DNA of 51,921 nucleotides from Actinomycetes bacterium (lineage in GTDB: Bacteria > Actinomycetota > Acidimicrobiia > Acidimicrobiales > JAJZXF01): NCBI GenBank assembly GCA_021802485.1, contig JAJZXF010000007.1, forward strand, positions 1 to 51,921, read 5' to 3'. A model generated the notes under the pieces. That model did not search any database. It was not told the origin of the DNA and saw nothing but the letters and a program-made list of their open reading frames with translations. A program made the position numbers and the translations under genes. Shown here piece by piece: positions 44,302 through 50,610 of the stretch; position 1 is the first letter of the stretch, and every line of letters begins with the position of its first letter.

Positions 44302-44499
44302 TTATCCCCCTGGCGGCAGCATCACACTGTCATCCGCGGCGGGAGTGAATCCCTGTTTTGGTAGGTATTCAATATCTTGGCCGTAGCCTCCAGTCAGGTT
44401 CTCAGCTGTTATCGGAGAGGCCAGTCGAATCTGACTACCGCGGGCAATCGCTTGGTCCAGGAACTGCTGGTTGCGGACCCACTGTTCCTGCGCCGACAC
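44302..44499 (-). pseudogene. Orphan polymorphic-toxin C-terminal tip 1
   Basis: This 65-codon frame reads EQWVRNQQFLDQAIARGSQI, then RLASPITAENLTGGYGQDIE and YLPKQGFTP. The pattern W.RNQ.FLD.AI.RG..I.LA(T/S)P....GG....(E)L.YL...G(F/Y) is the usual last segment of certain RHS/CDI toxin domains. A stop codon lies about nine codons upstream of GTG 44499, so no leader is attached. It is followed after 2 nt by a candidate immunity gene, the arrangement of orphan toxin-immunity modules. Confidence 0.55.
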
Positions 44500-44523
44500 G
44501 GCCGGTCTACCGACGCGCAGGCC

Positions 44524-45045
44524 TTATCGGGCTACAGCATCACTGTGATGAGGCAGCAGCCAGCCTGGGCGGGGGAAGTGGCAAGTGTATCCCTCCGGGT
44601 GGCGCTCCAGATAGTCCTGGTGCTCGGGCTCTGCTTCCCAGAACTGGCCTGCGGGCGCGATCTCCGTGACGACTTTGCCAGACCACAGCCCAGACGCTTC
44701 GATGTCGGCGATAGTGTCCTCGGCGACCCGACGTTGCTGGTCGTCAAGGTAGAAGATCGCCGATCGGTAGCTCGTGCCGACATCGTTCCCTTGGCGGTTC
44801 AGCGTCGTTGGGTCATGTACCTGGAAGAAGAACTCGAGCAGCTCTCGGTAGGAAGTTCGATCCGACTCGAAGGTGATCTCGATCGCTTCGGCATGGGTTC
44901 CGTGGTTCTGGTAGGTTGCGTGCGCAACCTCGCCTCCGGTGTATCCGACCCGCGTTGAAAGGACGCCCGGGCGCTTGCGAATGAGGTCTTGCATCCCCCA
45001 GAAGCACCCTCCGGCAAGGATCGCCTTATCTGTCGTGCCGCTCAT
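44524..45045 (-). CDS. msrA: Peptide-methionine (S)-S-oxide reductase
   Basis: MsrA repairs S-epimers of oxidised methionine with thioredoxin. The 173-aa protein from ATG 45045 begins near [20 protein letters not shown], with the catalytic Cys in GGCFWG. It continues with [58 protein letters not shown] and [13 protein letters not shown]. No extra C-terminal recycling cysteines are obvious. The gene overlaps msrB by 20 nt, so the two repair enzymes are coupled. Confidence 0.94.
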   Translation of the reverse strand: MSGTTDKAILAGGCFWGMQDLIRKRPGVLSTRVGYTGGEVAHATYQNHGTHAEAIEITFESDRTSYRELLEFFFQVHDPTTLNRQGNDVGTSYRSAIFYLDDQQRRVAEDTIADIEASGLWSGKVVTEIAPAGQFWEAEPEHQDYLERHPEGYTCHFPRPGWLLPHHSDAVAR

Positions 45046-45511
45046 GGTGCCGCCCTTCTGTCCATGCTCCGTCGAAAACTTTCCGGTACTTGCCATATCC
45101 CTCGACCTCGAGGTCCTCGTAGGGGACGAACCGCAGTGCGGCCGAGTTGATGCAGTACCGCAGGCCACCTTCTTCGATAGGGCCATCAGTGAAAACGTGG
45201 CCGAGGTGGCTGTCCCCATGGGTCGACCGAACCTCGGTCCTGATCATCCCGTGTCCCCGATCTTCTTTCTCCACGACGTTGCCAGACTCGAGCGCCACCG
45301 TGAAGCTCGGCCAGCCGCATCCAGCGTCGAACTTCTTCGTGGAAGAAAACAGGGGCTCACCCGACACCACATCAACGTAGATGCCTACTTCCTTAGCGTC
45401 CCAGAACTCGTTGTCGAACGCCGGCTCAGTGCCGCTCTCCTGGGTGACGTAGTACTGCCTAGCACTCAATTGAGAAATCATTCCTGGGTTCTTGCCATAA
45501 CGGTCTGTCAC
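45026..45511 (-). CDS. msrB: Peptide-methionine (R)-S-oxide reductase
   Basis: MsrB repairs R-epimers of methionine sulfoxide. The 161-aa protein from GTG 45511 has AAGGAG 5 nt upstream; a longer frame to 45553 lacks a site. Motifs are [52 protein letters not shown] and the catalytic [12 protein letters not shown]. The zinc-binding CxxC pairs of many MsrB proteins are absent, placing it in the zinc-free class. First gene of msrB-msrA. Confidence 0.93.
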   Translation of the reverse strand: MTDRYGKNPGMISQLSARQYYVTQESGTEPAFDNEFWDAKEVGIYVDVVSGEPLFSSTKKFDAGCGWPSFTVALESGNVVEKEDRGHGMIRTEVRSTHGDSHLGHVFTDGPIEEGGLRYCINSAALRFVPYEDLEVEGYGKYRKVFDGAWTEGRHHERHDR

Positions 45512-46065
45512 GTCAACTCCTTCGCCACTGGTGGTGGCGTTCGTAAGTGCCACCTCGAAAACACCTAACGGCCTCCTTCATTTCCTCAGTGAGGCACCGA
45601 TTGCTTCGACACCGATTGCCGTCGCCAAACGTCACCCGCCGTTCCAGACGAGAAAGCCATTGCTCCGCTACTGCCCGGCTGGCCGATTCCGACGTCGACC
45701 TCGCCGAACTCGCCGTGTCCTCCACACCTTGAACCGGACCCGGCGCCGGTCAGGTCCCGGTGGCTCGAACGTTGGCTTGTTCGTAGCGACACCCACTTCG
45801 ACACCCCTCGGTCTCCACGGCCCCGCATTCCGCTCAGATGAGCTGGGCCCAGCAGGCGGCGTCACCTCCCTCGGAATGTTCGACGTCACCGGGGACTGCC
45901 AGATGCTCCATCACACCTCCTCATCACCGCCTTGCTCAACGCTACTCCTCCTCGGTCCCGCCGTACCCAGACCACCAATCCAGAAATCCGCCCTCGCAAG
46001 TCGGCAATCGTGCCTACCACTGAATATACTAATAACAAATAGACAATCTGAGAACATAAGGACAC
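45512..46065. other. Gene-free segment upstream of the peroxiredoxin remnant
   Basis: About 550 nt. An A/T-rich stretch at 46020-46060 precedes the peroxiredoxin start and contains TATACT. GGCA-ATCG-TGCC at 46003-46014 is a small inverted repeat at the place expected for an operator. The rest is GC-rich without a gene I can support. Confidence 0.45.
46025..46030 (+). promoter_or_regulatory. Probable -10 box of the peroxiredoxin remnant
   Basis: TATACT lies 36 nt upstream of ATG 46066 in an A/T-rich stretch. No consensus -35 is seen. Confidence 0.3.
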
Positions 46066-46231
46066 ATGGCGATCCAGTTGGGTGATACCACCCCTGACTT
46101 CGCCGCAGAGACGATCGAGGTGAAAGGTCTGCACCAGTGCCTCGGCAACAGCTGGGGCTCCCGCTCTCCCACCCGGCGGATTTCACGCCGGTGTGCAGGA
46201 GCGAGTTCGGTAACTTCGCTTATCGCAAGGG
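46066..46231 (+). pseudogene. 1-Cys peroxiredoxin, N-terminal stump truncated at the repeat array
   Basis: AAGGA lies 3 nt before ATG 46066. The frame reads MAIQLGDTTPDFAAETIEVK, the start of Prx6-type peroxiredoxins. Near 46160 a frameshift occurs, and the other frame continues with LPLSHPADFTPVCRSEFGNF, which contains the peroxidatic Cys motif (T)PVC. About 20 codons later the peroxiredoxin similarity stops at the first repeat unit (46232). About two thirds of the protein is missing. Confidence 0.75.
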
Positions 46232-46460
46232 CGAGATGCGTGACGAACCAGCTGTATGTGGCACAGGGCTGATCTTTTCAGGTGGGTATAGCGCCTTGGG
46301 TCACCCAACATATGGGACAAGCCCCCTGAAAAGCCTCGCACGCGAGCGCGAGCCCAGTGCTCTCGCGGCCCCTCCCTGCCAGCCGCCGCAGCGCACCGCC
46401 GGTCTGCGCACCGCTGGCCGAAGTGAGCGGGACGGACGGGACGTGGGCCTCCCTGCCACA
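46232..46460 (+). repeat. Dispersed repeat array, unit B (229 bp)
   Basis: The unit runs from CGAGATGCGTGACGAACCAG through GATCTTTTCAGGTGGG and CCCCCTGAAAAGCCTCG to the GCCGCCGCAGCGCACCGCCGG-like tail. Within it CTTTTCAGG (about 46274-46282) and CCTGAAAAG (about 46324-46332) are perfectly complementary, so a stem-loop with an approximately 40-nt loop is possible. Confidence 0.8.
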
Positions 46461-46703
46461 CGAGATGCTGACAAAGCCGCTGTCTGGCATTCACCGTTGA
46501 GCTTTTCAGGTGGGCTCCGTGGGGTCACACACCATATGGGGCAGCAACCCCCCTGAGAAGCCTCGTCAGCGAGCGCGAGCCCAGCACTCTCCTCAGCCCC
46601 TTCCTTCCCCCCAGCCGCTGCAACGCACCGCCGGTCCACGATCCGGATCGACGGATCGATCAACAGCGACAACGGGACGCGTGGGCGTTGCCCTCTGTGC
46701 GAG
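46461..46703 (+). repeat. Dispersed repeat array, unit C (243 bp)
   Basis: This unit follows unit B without a gap. It begins CGAGATGCTGACAAAGCCGC and carries TTGAGCTTTTCAGGTGGGC, CACACCATATGGGGCAGC, CCTGAGAAGCCTCGTCAGC, GAGCCCAGCACTCTCC and the GCAACGCACCGCCGGTCC tail. A linker GATCAACAGCGACAACGGGA recurs at the 17.5-kb copy. Confidence 0.8.
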
Positions 46704-46932
46704 CGAGGTGCGCGACAAATCCGCCGTATGGCAGTTGGGGTTGAGCTTTCCAGGTGGGCACAGCTCCGTGGATTACACACCGTATGGGGAGCAACCCCCT
46801 GAGAAGCCTCGTCAGCGAGCGCGAGCCCAGCACTCTCCGCGGCCCTTCCCCCCGCACGACGCAGCGCACCGCCGGTCCGCGAGCCGGGGGCCTGACCGCA
46901 CGGAGCGGACGGATCGGGGGCCCGCGGAGACA
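46704..46932 (+). repeat. Dispersed repeat array, unit D (229 bp)
   Basis: This unit follows unit C without a gap. It starts CGAGGTGCGCGACAAATCCG and has CCGTATGGCAGTTGGGGTTG, the same bases found at 15865. It ends near CACGG at 46932. A degenerate new head (GATGCGAGATGGACCTGGTG) follows at 46935-46960, then similarity ends. From there to 47152 I see no gene. Confidence 0.8.
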
Positions 46933-47152
46933 CGGGATGCGAGATGGACCTGGTGTATAGCTGAGGGAGAACCGAGCCAACTTGTCTACCGCGGGCTGCG
47001 TCCAGGACCCTGAACCGGCCTGCACACTGACCGGGCGCAGCCGGCATGGTGCGCGGCACGGGCGGGCTCCGACCTGGCGCAACCGGGTTCCAGCCTGACG
47101 CAACGCAGCCCGCCCTTCGATCACCCCGAGTCCGGAGCGTGCCAAGCCTGCG

Positions 47153-47187
47153 AGCCTGCGAGCCTCCGACGATCAGGCTCGCAGGCT
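47153..47187. terminator. Perfect 13-bp hairpin
   Basis: AGCCTGCGAGCCT at 47153-47165 and AGGCTCGCAGGCT at 47175-47187 are perfectly complementary around a 9-nt loop. No T-run follows. It separates the repeat array from the lipoprotein gene and may be a terminator or an insulator. Confidence 0.45.
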
Positions 47188-47365
47188 AGAACTTACCGGC
47201 CCCGAGCATCAGCGCTTGCGAATAATGCCGACCGTCCTTCAGGTCATTCGCCTACCCGCTAGCGCGGGTCTCACGCTTGCGTTACACGGGCAGTTCTGCT
47301 GGTTCCCTGGCCAACAGTGCGCTACGGTCGTGGCAGCAGGTGGAGCAAGAGCGAAGAGGTGGGCC

Positions 47366-48091
47366 ATGAGTGACGTGTCGGGTGGGTCAGGCTGGTGGCT
47401 GGCGCGTGACGGCAAGTGGTACCCGCCAGAGCTGGATCCGGGCTCGGCGTCCCCTGCTTCACCCAGCGGTACTGTCGTCCCGTCCGGCTCATATGCACCG
47501 AGCCGACCAACGGTCGACGGGCAGATGCATAGCCCTGGTCTCGGTCAGCAGTCTATTCTTCGGGCTGTTCGGCCTGTGTCCGTCCTGGGCCAGATAGCCG
47601 ACACCAGCAGGCAGCTGAAGACCGTGCCCTCGCCGCGGATGACGTGCAAGATCATCAGTTTGGTTCTGGTTGTAGGACTCTTTCTCGCGGGGTGTGGTTC
47701 CAGTTACAGCTCAGGACCTGGTGGCTCTTCGACTCCCGGGGGCAGGTCGTCGGGACCGCCATCCAATGGTGCACCGACCGGCCCGAGTGGCAACGGAGCC
47801 CAGAGCACAACACCCGGCGGCTCATGGTCCAAGGGACAGCAGATCGACACCAGCAGCAACAGCAACAACAGTGCCGGCCTCACCTCCGTCTCGTGCCCGA
47901 CGGCGAGTTTCTGCATTGCGGTGGGCGAGTCCGGCTACGAGTACACCTACTCCGGCGGCTCATGGTCCGTCGGACAGCAGATCGACAACAACAACAACGA
48001 CCTGCTCAACTCAGTCTCGTGCCCGACGGCGAGCTTCTGCGTTGCGGTGGACAACAACGGCTACGAGTTCACCTACTCCGGCGCGAAGTAG
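47366..48091 (+). CDS. DUF2510-headed lipoprotein-like protein with SVSCPTASFC repeats
   Basis: This 241-aa protein starts at ATG 47366 (GAGGTGG upstream), where the DUF2510-type header GWWLARDGKWYPPEL begins. After a Ser/Pro-rich linker comes ISLVLVVGLFLAGCGSSYSS, a perfect lipobox, but near residue 100 instead of the N-terminus. A Gly/Ser/Pro linker follows, then two ~45-residue repeats: SWSKGQQID..LTSVSCPTASFCIAVGESGYEYTYSGG, and the second with SWSVGQQID, SVSCPTASFCVAVDNNGYEF. Such repeats form multi-copy beta structures in related proteins, and two copies is short. An internal ATG 47639 would give a normal lipoprotein, so the gene may be a fusion of two envelope genes. Confidence 0.7.
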   Translation: MSDVSGGSGWWLARDGKWYPPELDPGSASPASPSGTVVPSGSYAPSRPTVDGQMHSPGLGQQSILRAVRPVSVLGQIADTSRQLKTVPSPRMTCKIISLVLVVGLFLAGCGSSYSSGPGGSSTPGGRSSGPPSNGAPTGPSGNGAQSTTPGGSWSKGQQIDTSSNSNNSAGLTSVSCPTASFCIAVGESGYEYTYSGGSWSVGQQIDNNNNDLLNSVSCPTASFCVAVDNNGYEFTYSGAK

Positions 48092-48310
48092 CGGAAGTTC
48101 CCGGGACAGGTCGTTGCGCTGACCCATGTCTGTCGGGTTGCCGAGCCTTCGAGCACCCCGACGGGGGAGCGGAGCGAGGAGTTCCCGACGATCAGCCCAC
48201 CAGGTCGCCCGTGTGGCCCCGTCGCGCCCGGCTGGTGTATCTCTGTCCCAACACCGTTGCCCTCTAGTGCTCAGGCGTGTTCTACGGGCGCTGTCGGGTA
48301 CGAGGGTGGA

Positions 48311-48374
48311 CCTGTGGGTGCCGAGAACCCCATCCCTCCAGTTCAAGCCGCGATTCAGTAGTCGTGGATGAGGC
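48311..48374 (-). repeat. 64-bp repeat R, copy 2
   Basis: This is the inverted copy of 17550-17613 (55 of 64 positions identical). On the plus strand it begins CCTGTGGGTGCCGAGAACC and ends GTGGATGAGGC. About 35 bp further on, 48405-48450 resembles the tail of the dispersed repeat (CGCGGCCCCTCCC, GCCGCAGCGCCG). No gene is seen between 48092 and 48594. Confidence 0.7.
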
Positions 48375-48594
48375 CACCGAGGACCTCGGATCGTAGGACT
48401 CCCCGCGGCCCCTCCCACCACCTGCCGCAGCGCCGTATCGCCGCGGCCACGAAAGAGCGCCGCGTTGCGCAAGCCCAATGGCATTAAGTTACGGTGGCGA
48501 TGACATCAGCCAGAATCTGATCACCACGAGCGGGGTCAGCTTGGCTGTCTGGCCGGGCTTGCGGGTCTTGTAGCGGCCGCGGGAGCGCGGGATA

Positions 48595-48769
48595 CGAGAT
48601 GCGAGACGGACATGGCGCATGCGGAACAAGCTTGGGCTTCTCAGGCAGAAACAGTGCCGTGGCCGCACCACCATATGGGGCCCTCGCCAACCCTGAAAAG
48701 CCTCGTCAGCGAGCGCGAGCCCACTGCCCTCCATCGCTCCCCTTCCCCCATCCAGCCGCCGCAGCGCCA
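48595..48769 (+). repeat. Dispersed repeat, unit E (short tail)
   Basis: ACGAGATGCGAGACGGACAT, GGGCTTCTCAGGCAG, CACCACCATATGGGG, CCCTGAAAAGCCTCGTCAGC, GAGCGCGAGCCCACTGCCC and CCAGCCGCCGCAGCG follow the unit order. The linker part of the tail is missing, giving about 175 bp. Confidence 0.75.
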
Positions 48770-48771
48770 CA

Positions 48772-48875
48772 CGAGATGCATGACACTCCCGCCGTATACC
48801 GTACGGGGTTCGGCCTTTCAGGTCGCCACGACACAGTGGATCGGACACCATGTGGCCAGCCACCCCTCGTATCGC
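48772..48875 (+). repeat. Dispersed repeat, unit F (head and centre)
   Basis: CGAGATGCATGACACTCCCG, CCGTATACCGTACGGGGTTC, GGCCTTTCAGGTCGCC and GTGGATCGGACACCATGTGG correspond to head and centre. A separate tail piece (CCAGCCGCCGCAGCGCACCC) appears at 49000-49020. Confidence 0.6.
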
Positions 48876-48984
48876 CGGACCTGCCGAACGCGGTCCGCTT
48901 GGCGAGACGGCGGAGCGCTGTGTCACCGTAGCGACGCAGAGCGCCGCGTTCCGCGAGATACGCCAGCTGGCCGGCCAACCGCGC

Positions 48985-49060
48985 CGGTCCCCCCTTCGCC
49001 CCAGCCGCCGCAGCGCACCCCAATCGGCGTATCGCCGGCTGGGGCCGACAGGGACCTGAA
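48985..49060 (+). repeat. Dispersed repeat, tail piece at methyltransferase junction
   Basis: CCCTTCGCCCCAGCCGCCGC followed by AGCGCACCCCAATCGGCG resembles the repeat tail. It runs up to about 49060, where methyltransferase-like coding sequence on the minus strand begins. Confidence 0.5.
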
Positions 49061-49245
49061 TGGTCGCCACCCGAGCCAGCTCGCGCACCATCTCCCGGGC
49101 GCGCTTCGCGGCCACCCGCAGCAGCGCAGGCTCGAAATCGACCCCAACGACCCGGCCACCCCGCTCGGCCGCCAACAGCGCCGCATTGCCCGTGCCAGCG
49201 GCAACGTCCAGCACCCGGTCCCCGGGCACAACCGAGGCCGAGCGT
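49060..49245 (-). pseudogene. SAM-dependent methyltransferase stump
   Basis: The frame reads VVPGDRVLDVAAGTGNAALL, then AAERGGRVVGVDFEPALLRV: motif I (DVAAGTG) and the acidic end of strand 2 (VGVD) of class I methyltransferases. Similarity stops after VRELARVATIQVPVG, exactly where repeat tail sequence begins. Upstream sequence (49246-49385) is unlike the family, so both ends seem lost. Confidence 0.65.
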
Positions 49246-49394
49246 GGCGAACCGAGTCCTCCGTCGCAGCGCATCTCGACTCCGACAGCGCCAAGCGTAC
49301 TGTCGACGCAAGGGCGCGCAGTCGGCGGGGAACCGGGCCTCACGTCAAGGGCACCATCGCGGTGAACGCCACTCACAGTGGCCACGAGCCCCCG

Positions 49395-49580
49395 GTGGCT
49401 GAGTAGGGCAACTGCATGGGGACCCGAGCGTCACGGCGCGGGGTCGATGCCCCGACGCTTCATGATTGCCCGGACGCTCGATGGGGCGAGACCGATGCCC
49501 ATGGTGGCGAGCTCGCCATAGATCCGCCCGTAGCCCCTGGTCGGGGGCAGCCCTGGCCCGGAGGTTGCTCCGTCCACGCC
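49395..49580 (-). pseudogene. Integrase-type transposase remnant
   Basis: GYGRIYGELATMGIGLAPSS followed by VRAIMKRRGIDPAP matches the pre-catalytic helix-turn-helix stretch of rve-type (IS3/IS481-like) transposases, in which RRI.GEL..LG...S..TV..IL...GI.PAP is usual. After PAP a stop occurs, and RSGPHAVALL continues in another frame. No DDE residues remain. Confidence 0.6.
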
Positions 49581-49599
49581 AGGCGGCCAAGATGGCGTG

Positions 49600-50419
49600 A
49601 TGCCCAATGATGTCGTCGATGTGTGGATGCAACACCCGACCCTTCGACACTCGAACCACGAGATGTTCGACTCCCTCCGCCGCTGGATGGGGATGACGGA
49701 GCTGTTCACCGAGCCACTGCCCCTGGAGCTCACGATCAGCGCCATGGACGAGGGCGGTGTCACCACGGGGCTGATCGCCGCTTGGTACGGCCCCGAAGGG
49801 TCCCCGATCGACAACGAAGAGGTCAGAAGCTTCGTCTCTCAGTACCCTGACCGCCTGCGGGGCCTGGCCGGAGCGGACCCGAGGAAGCCCATGGAGGCCG
49901 TGCGAGACCTCCGCCATCGGGTGGAGGAGGGCTTCGTGGGGCTCCGGATCGTGCCCTGGCTCTGGGAGCTGGCTCCGACCGACCGGCGGTACTACCCGCT
50001 GTTCGCGGCATGCGTTGACCTCGGCGTGCCATTCTGCACGCAGGTCGGGCATACGGGCCCACTGCGCCCCTCTGAGACCGGACGTCCGATCCCCCTACAT
50101 CGACCAGGTCGCGCTCGATTTTCCCGAGTTGGTCATCGTCTGCGGTCACATCGGGTACCCCTGGACAACCGAGATGATCGCCGTCGCCGACAAACACCCC
50201 AACGTCTACGTCGATACCAGCGCCTACGCCGCCCACCGCTACCCCACCGAGCTAGTCGAGTACATGAAGGGCCTGGGCAAGACGAAGGTGCTGTTCGGGA
50301 CCAACTACCCGATGATGACAGCCGCTCGTGCCTTGGCACGCCTCGATGAGCTCGACCTCGGCGATGAGGTGACGGGTCTTTTCCTTCGCGGGAACGCACG
50401 CCGCCTGTTCGGGCTCTGA
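49600..50419 (+). pseudogene. Amidohydrolase-2 (ACMSD/decarboxylase type), single-base frameshift
   Basis: The first frame (from ATG 49600) has FDSLRRWMGMTELFTEPLPL, FVSQYPDRLRGLAGADPRKP, GLRIVPWLWELAPTDRRYYP and FCTQVGHTGPLRPSETGRPI. At the C5 run near 50092-50096 the reading must shift by one base to continue YIDQVALDFPELVIVCGHIG, then YPWTTEMIAVADKHPNVYVD and VLFGTNYPMM, ending GNARRLFGL at 50419. Joined, the 270-odd residues form a complete TIM-barrel metal-dependent hydrolase/decarboxylase. One extra C in the homopolymer explains it, either as a real mutation or a sequencing error. Confidence 0.8.
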
Positions 50420-50610
50420 CCTAGATCGGCGAGTAACCAAACGCCTAGCTCGGTGCGGCTCCGGAGAGAGGGTCGATCGTTCCTTGTGACGGTGCTCGAC
50501 ACGCATCGCGCGAGCACGGGCGCGTTCGACCAAGCCGTCGGGTTCTTGTCATTGGAACTGTCGGTCGCCTGGGGCTTGGCCTCTCGGGGCGGCCGGTAAC
50601 GGATCGGCGA

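Noticed and set aside
46232-46932. CRISPR array
   Set aside because: Units are about 230-245 bp with diverged internal sequence; there are no short identical repeats with unique spacers and no cas genes.
46301-47059. Long minus-strand frame of 252 codons across the repeat array
   Set aside because: It repeats the motif GLALADEASQG only because the DNA repeats; frames and stops differ in other copies, composition is Arg/Ala/Pro-rich and no family is recognisable.
48489-49385. 298-codon minus-strand frame as a full methyltransferase gene
   Set aside because: Only 49060-49245 resembles a methyltransferase; the rest is repeat sequence read in a chance open frame.
49431-50052. Long minus-strand frames opposite the amidohydrolase
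   Set aside because: The plus strand carries clear amidohydrolase sequence here; only the end at 49395-49580 has real minus-strand transposase similarity.
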